Assembly (NCBI GenBank): GCA_029007645.1
Contig: JAQXIE010000024.1
Location: forward strand, 48,072-112,071
Direction of reading: 5' to 3'
DNA: 64,000 bases
Origin: Bacteroidales bacterium
GTDB lineage: Bacteria; Bacteroidota; Bacteroidia; Bacteroidales; Muribaculaceae
Shown: one piece after another, positions 15,808 through 27,025 of the stretch
Layout: each line of letters begins with the position of its first letter
Position numbering within the stretch: the first letter of the stretch is position 1
Translations under genes and position numbers: made by a program
The notes under the pieces: generated by a model
Databases searched by the model: none
What the model saw: only the letters and a program-made list of their open reading frames with translations
What the model was told of the DNA's origin: nothing

Positions 15808-16656
15808 TTAAACGGCCTTGAACGACATGTCAAGACTCTTGACGCTATGCGTGAGCGCTCCGACGGAGATATAGTCCACGCCGGCTTCGCCATACGCGCG
15901 AAGGTTCTCGATAGTGATGCCGCCCGACGACTCTGTCTCGCACTGTCCGTTCACTAATTTCACAGCTTCCTTGGTAAGCTCGGGAGTGAAATTGTCGAAC
16001 ATGATGCGGTCCACGCCTCCATGTACCAGTACGCGGCGGATATCGTCCAGACTTCTGGTCTCGACCTCTATTTTCAGATCGCGGCCCGTTGCTTTGCAAT
16101 AGTCTTTGGCACGGTCTATGGCCTTCTCGATGCCGCCGGCGAAGTCGATATGATTGTCCTTGATAAGAATCATGTCAAAAAGGCCAATGCGGTGGTTCTT
16201 GCCGCCGCCCAGTTTCACGGCTTCTTTCTCGAGGATACGCATGCCCGGAGTGGTCTTGCGCGTGTCGAGCACCTTGGTGTGCAGCCCTTCGAGTTCTTTC
16301 TGATAGCGGGCTGTCATGGTGGCCACGCCGCTCATGCGCTGCATGATGTTGAGCATAGTGCGTTCCGCTATCAGCAGACTGCGCACAGGGCCTTCGGCCA
16401 CGAAGACAATGTCGCCTTTGCGTACAGGTGTGCCGTCCTGGATGTTGACTGTCACCTGGATCGACGGGTCGACTTTATGAAGCACCTTGATGCCCATTTC
16501 GACTCCCGCAATGATGCCGTCCTCCTTTATTATGAGCTGTGATTTCCCCATCTCGTCCGCAGGGATGGTCGAGAGGGTAGTATGGTCGCCATCTCCTATG
16601 TCCTCGGCGAATGCAAGATTCAGAAGATCGTCGATCAGTTTGGTTTTCGTATCCAT
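15808..16656 (-). CDS. nadC: Nicotinate-nucleotide pyrophosphorylase (carboxylating), quinolinate phosphoribosyltransferase
   Basis: 282 residues, normal length. NadC converts quinolinate and PRPP to nicotinate mononucleotide and CO2 in de novo NAD synthesis. Signature segments: FAEDIGDGDHTTLSTIP near the N-terminus, ERTMLNIMQRMSGVAT, DTRKTTPGMRILEKEAVKLG and KNHRIGLFDMILIKDNH, which carry the PRPP and quinolinate contacts, and IEVETRSLDD and DRIMFDNF of the barrel end. nadA and nadB are not in the window. It is 31 bp downstream of the M3 peptidase gene on the same strand. Confidence 0.95.
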   Translation of the reverse strand: MDTKTKLIDDLLNLAFAEDIGDGDHTTLSTIPADEMGKSQLIIKEDGIIAGVEMGIKVLHKVDPSIQVTVNIQDGTPVRKGDIVFVAEGPVRSLLIAERTMLNIMQRMSGVATMTARYQKELEGLHTKVLDTRKTTPGMRILEKEAVKLGGGKNHRIGLFDMILIKDNHIDFAGGIEKAIDRAKDYCKATGRDLKIEVETRSLDDIRRVLVHGGVDRIMFDNFTPELTKEAVKLVNGQCETESSGGITIENLRAYGEAGVDYISVGALTHSVKSLDMSFKAV

Positions 16657-16687
16657 GATTCTTGGTCTTATACTGTTTGTTGGGGAA

Positions 16688-18826
16688 TTATTTTACACCG
16701 TCGCGTTCCAGCAGGGCGTCGGTGGTCGGCTTCTTGCCACGGAATTCGATATAGAGTTCCATCGGATCGCGGGTGTCGCCGCTCTGAAGCATTTTCAGGA
16801 ACTTGTCGGCAGTCTTGCGGTCGAACACGCCGTTTTCCTTGAATGCCGCGAATGCGTCGGCATCGAGTGCCTCCGACCATTTGTAACCATAATATCCTGC
16901 GGCATAACCGCCATCGAAGATGTGGGTGAACGCCGGCGAGATCAGGTATCCCTCGATTTCGGGGAAGATGCGGACCGGATCAATGGCTTTCTCCTCGAAA
17001 TCCTTGACCGACGCCGATGCGCGAAGCGGCTCGGTAATGGTGTGATAAGCCATATCGAGATAGCCGAAGCCCAGCTGGCGCATCGTTGAGTAGGCGGCGC
17101 CGTACTGCGACGCTTTCACAAAACGGTCAAGCAGTTCTTTCGGCATCTTCTTGCCGGTCTTGTAGTGCTTGGCAAATCCGTCCAGGAATTCCTTGCGTGT
17201 CAGATAGTTTTCGTTGAACTGCGAGAACAGTTCTACGAAATCGTGGTCGACATTGGTGCCGGCCAGCGACGGATATGTGGCTTCGCTGCTCAGTCCATGC
17301 AGGGCATGTCCGAACTCATGCAGGAAGGTCTCTACTTCATCAGGCGTCAGAAGCACGGGGTTATTACCGACCGGTTTGGAGAAATTGCATACAATCGATA
17401 TCAGAGGCAGTGTGCGTACGCCGTTATCATCCTTGCTTTCGCCGCGGAATTCGGTCATCCATGCGCCGGGACGTTTGCCGGCACGGTAGAAGAAATCGGC
17501 ATAGAGCACGCCGATCTGCTTGCCGTCGCGGTTGAACACGTCGTATACTCTAACGTCGGGATGGTATTTATCTATCGTCTTGTTCTCTTTGAATTTATAC
17601 CCGTACAGTTTTGTGGCGAGTCCGAAAACGCCGTTGATCGAGTTGTTGAGCTCGAAGTAGGGCTTCATGTCCTCGTCGTTGAACGCATAGCGCTCGTTCT
17701 TGAGCTTGTCGCTCCAGAAACTGTAGTCCCAGGGCATGAGGACAAAATCGGAACCTTCCGTTTTGCGTGCGAACTCCTGGATCTCATCAAGCTCACGGCG
17801 CATGGGCTCCGTGTAATTTTTGTTGAGGTCCTGCAGGAAATTCATCACGGCTTCCGGTGTGCCCGCCATCGTGTTCTGAAGCTGGTATTCGGCGAAGTTC
17901 TTTTTACCAAGCAGGTTGGCTATCTCCAGACGGATGTTGGCGATATCCTTCAGAATCTGAGTGTTGTCGAATTGGCCCGATTGATTGCCTGTGCCATAAA
18001 GCATATAGAGTTTCTTGCGCAGGTCGCGGTCGGTGCTGAAGGTCATGAAGGGGGAGTAGGAGGGACGGTAAACGGTCACAAGGTACAGTGCCTCGTCGTC
18101 GGGCTTGCCCTCGGCGACCAATGCTTCGGCAGCGGCTGCACGGTAGGCTGCTTTGATCGATTCGGGAATGCCTCCCAGTTGAGCAGCTGTCAGCCAGAGC
18201 CTTCTTGAAGGATCCTTCATGCCGTTGGTGACGTTCTGCGAGAACCGTACGTTCAGGTCCGACAGTTCGGCCTGAAGCTTACGCAGTTTCTCCCTGTCCG
18301 CTCCCTTCAGATCGGCTCCCGATGTCAGGAAGCTTTCATAAGTCTTCTTTATCAGACGTTTGTCCTCGGGGGTGAGGCTGGTGTCTTTGTCCTGCAGTTC
18401 ATAAACCTGCTTGATGCGGTTCCACAGGGCTTCGTTAAGCATCATTCCGGTGCTGTGCTCCGTGAGTTTGGGAGTGACGGAGGCCATGGCCTCCATCAGG
18501 TCGTCGGTGCCGTTGGCCGATTCAAGATTGCTGAGAGCAAGGATGGCTCGGTTCAGTATCTGGCCCGAACGGTCGAGCGCCACAATCGTGTTCTCGAATG
18601 TGGGGACGCTGCGCTGGCGGGTAATCGCGTCTATTTCCTGGTTCTGGAGGCGGATGCCTTCCAGAACGGCTTCTTTCATATCGGCGGCGCTGAGCTTGCT
18701 GAAGGGCATCGTCCCGAACGGACCTCCCTGGCCTGTGATCAGCGGATTCCCCGCAGCTGCTATCGGTTCGCTGTTATATGTCATGATTGACAGTGCTGTT
18801 AATGTCGAAAGTAATATCTTTTTCAT
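16688..18826 (-). CDS. M3-family zinc metallopeptidase (peptidyl-dipeptidase Dcp-like), secreted
   Basis: 712 residues, close to Dcp/oligopeptidase A length. A signal peptide is likely (MKKILLSTLTALSIMTYNSEPIAAAG), so the enzyme probably acts in the periplasm. The zinc site is FLHEFGHALHGLSS, HExxH at about 503-507. Other family landmarks are DFVELFSQFNENYLT (downstream Glu ligand region, normally E-x-x-S-Q) and GGYAAGYYGYKWSEALDADAF near the C-terminus, the Tyr/Gly-rich substrate loop. It probably trims peptides by releasing C-terminal dipeptides. The start lies 5 bp after the stop of the small barrel protein gene; nadC follows after 31 bp. Confidence 0.92.
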   Translation of the reverse strand: MKKILLSTLTALSIMTYNSEPIAAAGNPLITGQGGPFGTMPFSKLSAADMKEAVLEGIRLQNQEIDAITRQRSVPTFENTIVALDRSGQILNRAILALSNLESANGTDDLMEAMASVTPKLTEHSTGMMLNEALWNRIKQVYELQDKDTSLTPEDKRLIKKTYESFLTSGADLKGADREKLRKLQAELSDLNVRFSQNVTNGMKDPSRRLWLTAAQLGGIPESIKAAYRAAAAEALVAEGKPDDEALYLVTVYRPSYSPFMTFSTDRDLRKKLYMLYGTGNQSGQFDNTQILKDIANIRLEIANLLGKKNFAEYQLQNTMAGTPEAVMNFLQDLNKNYTEPMRRELDEIQEFARKTEGSDFVLMPWDYSFWSDKLKNERYAFNDEDMKPYFELNNSINGVFGLATKLYGYKFKENKTIDKYHPDVRVYDVFNRDGKQIGVLYADFFYRAGKRPGAWMTEFRGESKDDNGVRTLPLISIVCNFSKPVGNNPVLLTPDEVETFLHEFGHALHGLSSEATYPSLAGTNVDHDFVELFSQFNENYLTRKEFLDGFAKHYKTGKKMPKELLDRFVKASQYGAAYSTMRQLGFGYLDMAYHTITEPLRASASVKDFEEKAIDPVRIFPEIEGYLISPAFTHIFDGGYAAGYYGYKWSEALDADAFAAFKENGVFDRKTADKFLKMLQSGDTRDPMELYIEFRGKKPTTDALLERDGVK

Positions 18827-18831
18827 GTGTG

Positions 18832-19443
18832 TTAGAAGTTTACGCCTATCATTAGTTTGGCGGTGATGACAAAATCCGCATCCAGATTCACCTTATCAAG
18901 GTGTGCTTTGTTGAAGTATCTTCCTCCTGCCGACAGGATGACATAGCTTTTGGCGCGCCGGCCCTGTGACAGATTGATTCCGACACCGAGGGCCGACATG
19001 ATGTCGCCGTGATAGGGGCTGCCGCCAACCGTGTTGAAGGAATATCCCGCCTGCACGTTCAGAAAGAACAGCGACGGCTTGCTTCGGAACGACGTGCGGA
19101 TCACTCCATAAATCGGTATATAGGTGTCGCCGGAAATGATTCCTCTATGAAACCCTACGCCCACGCCCACCAGTTTCAGAAATGAATTCTTGTAACCGAA
19201 ATTGAGGTCAAGGTTAAAGGTCGAAAGGTTGTGGCCTGTCAAGTCGATAGATGAGCCGAACTCCGCTCCCCAGGCGAAGTGACGCATGAACGACAGGTCG
19301 GGTTTGCCTTCAAACAGGGCATCAGGGCCGGAAATCGTATCGGTCGGTATGACCGGCAATTTATTCACGCTCTTGGCTTGTGCGCCGCTTGAAAACAATA
19401 AGCCCATGGCCAGGAATATGATACATAGTATATTCTTAGTCAT
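18832..19443 (-). CDS. Putative outer-membrane beta-barrel protein
   Basis: 203 residues from the ATG at 19443, chosen because it opens a normal signal peptide (MTKNILCIIFLAMGLLFSSG, ending AQA). The mature part alternates polar and hydrophobic residues in short strands (FNLDLNFGYKNSFLKLVGVGVGF, PSLFFLNVQAGYSFNTVGG, AKSYVILSAGGRYFNKAHL) and ends with a strand DADFVITAKLMIGVNF, a C-terminal Phe being typical of barrel proteins. It is therefore probably a small 8-stranded outer-membrane barrel; I cannot name the family. It lies 33 bp after rpoD and 5 bp before the M3 peptidase gene. Confidence 0.75.
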   Translation of the reverse strand: MTKNILCIIFLAMGLLFSSGAQAKSVNKLPVIPTDTISGPDALFEGKPDLSFMRHFAWGAEFGSSIDLTGHNLSTFNLDLNFGYKNSFLKLVGVGVGFHRGIISGDTYIPIYGVIRTSFRSKPSLFFLNVQAGYSFNTVGGSPYHGDIMSALGVGINLSQGRRAKSYVILSAGGRYFNKAHLDKVNLDADFVITAKLMIGVNF

Positions 19444-19476
19444 AGGCTGTAGGTTAGTATTTTGCAATCCGGACAA

Positions 19477-20337
19477 TTATTCTCCGAGGTAACTCTTGAG
19501 CAACTTGCTCTTCTGTCCCTTCAGGCGGCGGATTGCCTTTTCTTTGATCTGGCGGACGCGCTCGCGGGTCAGATCGAACTTAGCGCCGATCTCCTCCAGA
19601 GTCATCTCCTGGCATCCGATGCCGAAGAACATTTTCAGAATCTCGCGTTCGCGGTCGTAAAGCTGCTTGAGTGCCCGGTCAACTTCCTTGCTCAGCGACT
19701 CCTTGTTGAGGTCGGCGTCGGCCATGGGGCTGTCGTCATTGGCCAGTACGTCAAGAAGCGAATTGTCCTCGCCCTCGACAAAGGGTGCGTCAACCGAGAT
19801 GGGACGGCCCGATACCTGGATCGCATCCGAAATTTTGTCAACCGACATGTCGAGACGGTCGGCAAGCTCCTCGGTCGACGGCCGGCGCTCGTTCTCCTGC
19901 TCAAAACGCGCCATCTCCTTGGTGATCTTATTGAGCGATCCTACCTGATTCAACGGCAGACGCACGATACGTGATTGCTCGGCCAGTGCCTGCAGAATCG
20001 ACTGTCTGATCCACCATACGGCATAAGAGATAAATTTGAAACCGCGTGTTTCGTCAAATTTCTGCGCTGCGCGAATTAGTCCCAGATTCCCTTCATTGAT
20101 AAGATCCGGAAGACTCAGACCCTGATTCTGGTACTGCTTGGCTACCGACACCACGAAGCGAAGGTTTGCTTTGATCAGCTTGTCAAGTGCTTTCTGGTCT
20201 CCTTTTTTGATTCTTTGTGCCAACTCGACCTCCTCGCTCACCGAAATCAGTTCCTCTCGTCCGATTTCCTGCAGATATTTATCAAGCGAAGCACTTTCGC
20301 GGTTGGTAATTGACTTAGTTATCTTGAGTTGTCTCAT
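19477..20337 (-). CDS. rpoD: Primary sigma factor RpoD (Bacteroidetes SigA)
   Basis: 286 residues. The protein begins [21 protein letters not shown] and lacks region 1.1 and the non-conserved insert found in proteobacterial sigma-70, as is usual for Bacteroidetes. Region 1.2 is at about 15-45; region 2 contains [19 protein letters not shown] and [22 protein letters not shown], then the -10 reading helix [18 protein letters not shown]; region 3 covers about 125-200 with the acidic linker [15 protein letters not shown]; region 4 has [21 protein letters not shown], the -35 reading helix. It recognises the unusual TTTG / TAnnTTTG promoters of this phylum, many of which occur in this window. The gene faces away from nothing: holA lies upstream on the same strand, 164 bp away. 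Confidence 0.9.
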   Translation of the reverse strand: MRQLKITKSITNRESASLDKYLQEIGREELISVSEEVELAQRIKKGDQKALDKLIKANLRFVVSVAKQYQNQGLSLPDLINEGNLGLIRAAQKFDETRGFKFISYAVWWIRQSILQALAEQSRIVRLPLNQVGSLNKITKEMARFEQENERRPSTEELADRLDMSVDKISDAIQVSGRPISVDAPFVEGEDNSLLDVLANDDSPMADADLNKESLSKEVDRALKQLYDREREILKMFFGIGCQEMTLEEIGAKFDLTRERVRQIKEKAIRRLKGQKSKLLKSYLGE

Positions 20338-20368
20338 ATTCCTCTTTAATCGAAATGTATTTACATGA

Positions 20369-20376
20369 CGAATTTA
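20369..20376 (-). promoter_or_regulatory. Possible -7 element of rpoD
   Basis: Minus strand TAAATTCG, 7 of 8 matches to TAnnTTTG, about 32 bases before the rpoD ATG. A TTAG 19 bp upstream is a poor -33 element. Nothing else resembling a promoter was seen in 20338-20501. Confidence 0.35.
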
Positions 20377-20501
20377 GGCGATTTGTCTATCCCCTCTAAT
20401 GTATAACAATAAATTTACAATTTTATTGAAGACCCCTGCAGAATTTTTTTAATTATCTCCGTTACAGCTTCTCCAGGCCTTGCCCTATTAAGGCATAATG
20501 C

Positions 20502-21527
20502 TTATGTCATCAGCTTGAAGATCAGCTCCTGCAACAGATCATATTCGTTGCGCATTGATCCGACGCCCTTGATTTTGCCGTCGAATTCCCGCAGATGATG
20601 TATGGCGTTGATGGCCTTGGCCGGTGGATAGGATTTCATAGCTGTCTTCAGGTCGGCAAGCGCGTACTTGTTCTTGTATTCGAGCATCCCCATCAGCGAC
20701 GCATCGTCCTTCGAGGGAAGGAAATGCGCAACTACAATCTTCGAGAAGAAATTGAACAGCGCGGCTGTAGTGACGACCGTAGGATTGTTTTTAGGATTAT
20801 TGCGGAAATACTTTACTATCGCCATGCACTTGGGATAGTCGCGCACCCGAAGGGCATTGGTCAACTCGATGTTGTTATAGTCCTTCGAAATGCCGATATT
20901 CTTTTCCACGTCATCGGCCGTGATTCTGTCTTTGCCCCCTTTGATCTGAATGAGTTTGTTCAGCTCGCCGAACAGTTTGCTCAACGGAGCACCGATATAT
21001 TCACACAGCATCGACACGGCCTTGTCGTCGATCGATATCTTGTGATCCTGACAATAATCCTTGACGTAAGCGGGGAGTTCATAATCGCGCGGGGAGTTGC
21101 ATTCCACGATCACGCAATCTCCCTTCTGGGCGGCTTTCTTCAGATTGGTCATTGCCGCGACCTTCTCGCCTGTGTAGGTGATGGCAAGCACGGCATGCGG
21201 ATTCGGACGCTGCACGTAGGCGCAGAACTTGTCAAGCTCGTTCTTGGCATTGAACATGGCCTGCGATTCCTTAAGTATCACCAGCTTGCGATCGGCCATC
21301 ACCGGATACTGCTGAGCGCAGTTCACCACAATCTCCGCGCTGATCTCGTTGCCGTAGTACAGGTTGAAGTTGAAGTCCCGGTCATCTTCCGATATGGCGT
21401 AACGCTCCAATGCGCCGAGTATCACGTCGATGAAGTATGTATCCCGGCCTATCAGCAGGTAAACAGGCTTTATGTCTCCCTTGCGTATCGACGTAAGGAT
21501 CTGCCGCATTTCTGTTTTATTTGCCAT
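20502..21527 (-). CDS. holA: DNA polymerase III delta subunit (HolA)
   Basis: 341 residues, normal for HolA, the clamp-loader wrench subunit that opens the beta clamp. The start is MANKTEMRQILTSIRKGDIKPVYLLIGRDTYFIDVILGAL, matching the family opening (Y-L-L-x-G-x-[DE]-x-[FY]-x-x-[DE]). The domain order is AAA+-like N-terminal part (1-200), then a helical collar. It overlaps the CPBP protease gene upstream by 11 bp and thus appears to be translated from the same message as alaS and the protease. No convincing terminator was found after its stop. Confidence 0.9.
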   Translation of the reverse strand: MANKTEMRQILTSIRKGDIKPVYLLIGRDTYFIDVILGALERYAISEDDRDFNFNLYYGNEISAEIVVNCAQQYPVMADRKLVILKESQAMFNAKNELDKFCAYVQRPNPHAVLAITYTGEKVAAMTNLKKAAQKGDCVIVECNSPRDYELPAYVKDYCQDHKISIDDKAVSMLCEYIGAPLSKLFGELNKLIQIKGGKDRITADDVEKNIGISKDYNNIELTNALRVRDYPKCMAIVKYFRNNPKNNPTVVTTAALFNFFSKIVVAHFLPSKDDASLMGMLEYKNKYALADLKTAMKSYPPAKAINAIHHLREFDGKIKGVGSMRNEYDLLQELIFKLMT

Positions 21528-22410
21528 GTGCTTTCCGATATATTATTAGAGCTATTGTCAGGAACGCGCTGACCACAAACCACCAGCAAAATCCCGACTC
21601 GGTCACGAACAGATTGTCGATGTCGGTCGACATCAGTCCGCGGCTCTGCAACCATGCGCATACCACAACCAGGCTGTTGTTGAGGGCATGCATCGATGCC
21701 GATATCCATATCGACCCCGACTGCCAGTAGACATATCCGAACATGGCTCCAAGCAGCAGGCGGGGAATAAATCCGTAGAACTGCATGTGGACTGCGCTGA
21801 ATATCAACGCGGCCAACCATATCGACCATGCGGCGCTCAATCCGGATTTTTGCATCATCCGCTGAATGCCGCCACGGAAAAACATCTCTTCGGCTGTACC
21901 CGTGAAAATTCCGATTATCAGGACATTCACAATCATCGCACCGGCCGAAGTATCCGCCAATATGGTCTGAGTGGTCAGCTGCGCCCTCTCTTCCATCGTG
22001 CGCAATGCCGCTTCCAGTCCCGACAAGGAATCCGGCAACAGCTGAATGTGCTGGTTGAACCATACCACCTGGTTCATTGCCGGGAATGAGACGGCGTACA
22101 GTAACAGCATCCGGAGAATGTTCCTCCATCCCGGCATCACGTCGATGCCCGGCTCGTGCCATGGATACTTTGAAGTCAGATACCACGTCAGAACCGTCGG
22201 CATGATAAACACCAGCAATCCTTGCAACAGGGATGATGTCAGCACCGATGACCGCGATATGCCGGAACCGAGAATACCTGTGGCCTGGAGCATCCCGAGA
22301 ATGATCATGGTGATGAGGAACATCACTATTGTAGAAACGACAAATACTCCCCAGCGATAATTCGCGGGGAGTATGAGTTGTCCTTTCCTGATATTGTCCG
22401 GATGGGCCAT
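21517..22410 (-). CDS. CPBP-family intramembrane metalloprotease
   Basis: 297 residues, about eight hydrophobic segments. The CPBP (Rce1/Abi) motifs are present: EEMFFRGGIQRMM (EExxxR, Glu174-Glu175 and Arg178), FSAVHMQFYGFIPRLLLG (FxxxH) and ISASMHALNN (HxxxN). Members cleave or process membrane-anchored peptides, or serve in protein-export quality control and bacteriocin immunity; the target here is unknown. The gene lies 9 bp after alaS and its 3' end overlaps holA by 11 bp. Confidence 0.9.
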   Translation of the reverse strand: MAHPDNIRKGQLILPANYRWGVFVVSTIVMFLITMIILGMLQATGILGSGISRSSVLTSSLLQGLLVFIMPTVLTWYLTSKYPWHEPGIDVMPGWRNILRMLLLYAVSFPAMNQVVWFNQHIQLLPDSLSGLEAALRTMEERAQLTTQTILADTSAGAMIVNVLIIGIFTGTAEEMFFRGGIQRMMQKSGLSAAWSIWLAALIFSAVHMQFYGFIPRLLLGAMFGYVYWQSGSIWISASMHALNNSLVVVCAWLQSRGLMSTDIDNLFVTESGFCWWFVVSAFLTIALIIYRKAHGK

Positions 22411-22419
22411 GATTCGGTA

Positions 22420-25044
<2,625 letters not shown>

Positions 25045-25117
25045 CTATATATTGTTGTGTTTTAATCGTTTTCTTTCTAAAAGCGGGCGCCCTGCCATTT
25101 GCGGGCTTTCTATACAA

Positions 25118-25149
25118 ATTGCAAAATTAAGCATTAATTGCTATTTTTG
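25118..25149 (+). promoter_or_regulatory. Promoter of the M23 peptidase gene (overlaps the alaS promoter)
   Basis: Plus strand: ATTG (25118-25121), 20-bp spacer, TATTTTTG (25142-25149). The -7 element is an exact match. Predicted start near 25155, which lies beyond the TTG at 25138 and so rules that codon out as a start for the peptidase gene. Confidence 0.7.
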
Positions 25150-25153
25150 CAAC
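25122..25153 (-). promoter_or_regulatory. Promoter of alaS (overlaps the M23 peptidase promoter)
   Basis: Minus strand: GTTG (25150-25153), 20-bp spacer, TAATTTTG (25122-25129). The elements interlock with the plus-strand promoter, so polymerase cannot occupy both at once. The predicted leader of alaS is about 70 bases. Confidence 0.7.
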
Positions 25154-25173
25154 TCGAAACAATCCTAAGGAAC

Positions 25174-26142
25174 TTGGCTCGTACTCAATATTATCGGTAT
25201 AATCCGGAAACGGACAACTATGAGCGTGTGTTTCCCACATTGGCAAGGCGCATGGCTTCGGTTGCCAAGGTAGGAATCACTGCATTCCTGTTGGGTTGTC
25301 TTTTCTTCCTGATAGCCTATAATGTGTTCGGAACGCCCGGCGAACGCCGGCTGCAGGAGGAGAACAGTATGCTGAAACAACAATATGAACTGTTGAACCG
25401 GCGTCTTGACAATTCGCTGCAGGTGATGGAGAACATCCGTTACCGCGACGACAATTTTTACCGAGTCATGCTGCAGATGGAGCCGCTGAGCGACGTGCAC
25501 CGCAACGCCGGATTAAATAATGAGAAGCGTTACCGCGAGCTCAGCAAGATGTCGGACAACGGCCTGGTCAAGTACGTCACGCAGCGTGTCGATATGCTCG
25601 ACCGACAGATTTACGCACAGTCATTGTCGTTTGATCAGCTTAAGGAATCCGCTGTGTCGCAGAAGGACAAGATTGCGCATATTCCGGCCATTCTGCCGAT
25701 CGACAGGAACAAGGCGGTTCTTTCGGGAGGCTATGGCATGCGCCGCGATCCGGTGAGCGGCATCGCCAAGTTCCATCCCGGCCTCGATTTCGCCGCTCCG
25801 GAAGGAACGCCTGTTTTCGCAACTGCCGATGGCGAAGTCGTTGTGGCCGAACGTAAGAACAATGACGGCAATGTGATTGAAATCAATCATGGATTCAACT
25901 ATATGTCGGGATACATGCATCTGGCCGATATGACGGTGAACAAAGGCGATTTCGTGAAACGCGGCGACCGTATCGGAACAGTCGGCAGGACCGGTAAGGC
26001 CACGGCTCCCCATCTGCATTATGAGGTGCGTTTCCGAGGCGAGGCTCAGAATCCCGTCAATTTCGGTTTTATGGAACTGACTCCCGCCAATTATGCGGAT
26101 TTTGTAACCGCTGCCGAAAATGCGGCCGACATCATGGATTGA
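25174..26142 (+). CDS. M23-family cell-wall endopeptidase (LytM domain), membrane-anchored
   Basis: 322 residues from a TTG start at 25174: it restores the expected opening (M)ARTQYYRYNPETDNYERVFPTL and lies downstream of the promoter start point, with AAGGA just before it. The next ATG, at 25252, would delete the conserved YNPET segment. One transmembrane helix (about 33-50), a periplasmic coiled coil (RRLQEENSMLKQQYELLNRRL, about 55-110), then the LytM domain: HPGLD (His201, Asp205) and HLHYE (His280, His282) are the zinc ligands and catalytic residues. All are present, so it is likely active on peptidoglycan cross-links. The MerR gene follows 8 bp after the stop. Confidence 0.88.
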   Translation: MARTQYYRYNPETDNYERVFPTLARRMASVAKVGITAFLLGCLFFLIAYNVFGTPGERRLQEENSMLKQQYELLNRRLDNSLQVMENIRYRDDNFYRVMLQMEPLSDVHRNAGLNNEKRYRELSKMSDNGLVKYVTQRVDMLDRQIYAQSLSFDQLKESAVSQKDKIAHIPAILPIDRNKAVLSGGYGMRRDPVSGIAKFHPGLDFAAPEGTPVFATADGEVVVAERKNNDGNVIEINHGFNYMSGYMHLADMTVNKGDFVKRGDRIGTVGRTGKATAPHLHYEVRFRGEAQNPVNFGFMELTPANYADFVTAAENAADIMD

Positions 26143-26150
26143 TCAATGGT

Positions 26151-26477
26151 ATGGATAAGAAATATTATAAGATAAAAGACGTTGCCGAAATGCTCGGAAT
26201 CGTGCCCTCTACCTTGAGGTACTGGGAACAGGAGTTCCCGGAATGCAGCCCGAGACGAAGCGCGTCGAACCAAAGATATTATACACCCGAAAACATAGAA
26301 TGTATACGAATCATACACTACCTGCTCAAAGTTAAAGGTCTTCGGATGGAGGCTGCCAAGGAGCAGCTGAGGACCAACCGGGAAAATATTTCCCGCAACA
26401 TGGAAATTATCGGAATACTGACGCGCACCCGCGCCGAGCTGCAGGAAATGCTTTCCGCTCTCAAGAAACGACGCTGA
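26151..26477 (+). CDS. MerR-family transcriptional regulator
   Basis: 108 residues from the ATG at 26151 (a TTG four codons earlier overlaps the M23 stop and is less likely). The winged-helix MerR DNA-binding domain fills residues 1-75: MDKKYYKIKDVAEMLGIVPS then TLRYWEQEFPE, and NQRYYTPENIECIRIIHYLL. A short C-terminal helix (TRAELQEMLSALKKRR) would form the dimer coiled coil; there is no effector domain or metal-binding Cys. Such short MerR proteins are usual in Bacteroidetes beside an M23 peptidase. It is convergent with the CYTH gene, with no base between the two stop codons. Confidence 0.9.
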   Translation: MDKKYYKIKDVAEMLGIVPSTLRYWEQEFPECSPRRSASNQRYYTPENIECIRIIHYLLKVKGLRMEAAKEQLRTNRENISRNMEIIGILTRTRAELQEMLSALKKRR

Positions 26478-26930
26478 CTATGCGCCCGTCCCCGATAATG
26501 CCGAATTATAATAATCCGGATTTCCGGTCACGTTATCACCTACAAAGGGCGGCAGTTCGTAAGGCGTGTCGGATGTCGGCAATTCGATCTCGGCTAATGT
26601 CAGACGTCGGGGTGATTCAAATTTGTCAACTTCCCAACGATGACCCCGGTAATTCACTATATAGCGAGTTTTATCAATAATATTACCCAAGCACAAACCC
26701 AATAATTCAATAGCATCTTCATATGGTATGGGATATTCAAACTCAAGACGCGAATCGCCGTGGGTTATCCCTTTGACAGTCAGAAAACCTTCGCGGTCGC
26801 GTACCCTGACGCGGACTGTCCGCTCCGGATCGCGCGACAGGTAACCCTGTAAAATGTGGTAACTCTCTCTGCTCATGCTGAGATACGTGTCATCCTTGAC
26901 CAGGTACTTGTGTTCTGTCTCGACTGCCAT
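26478..26930 (-). CDS. CYTH-domain protein (triphosphate tunnel metalloenzyme)
   Basis: 150 residues, the single-domain size. The CYTH signature ExExK is at residues 4-8 (ETEHK), followed by KYLVKDD; further charged strand residues RTVRVRVRDREGFLTVKG, LEFEYPI, DKTRYIV and WEVDKFE, LAEIEL line the tunnel as in TTM proteins. Such enzymes hydrolyse inorganic triphosphate or similar organic triphosphates in a metal-dependent way; the substrate in Bacteroidetes is not established. The gene has no clear promoter of the consensus type within 100 bp upstream. It ends convergently against the MerR gene. Confidence 0.85.
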   Translation of the reverse strand: MAVETEHKYLVKDDTYLSMSRESYHILQGYLSRDPERTVRVRVRDREGFLTVKGITHGDSRLEFEYPIPYEDAIELLGLCLGNIIDKTRYIVNYRGHRWEVDKFESPRRLTLAEIELPTSDTPYELPPFVGDNVTGNPDYYNSALSGTGA

Positions 26931-27025
26931 ATGAATTATCGGTATGATTTCATTAGATTCCTTAATACGATAACGGCCAATCTGTGATTATCATACAACA
27001 AAAATATTAACAAAGTGTTAATGTT

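Noticed and set aside
17165..18208. Long open frame on the plus strand opposite the M3 peptidase gene
   Set aside because: It is fully antisense to a strongly recognisable enzyme, has no signal, motif or promoter, and its composition follows from the coding strand.
20595..21572. 325-codon plus-strand frame opposite holA
   Set aside because: Antisense to a well-supported HolA; no promoter or motif.
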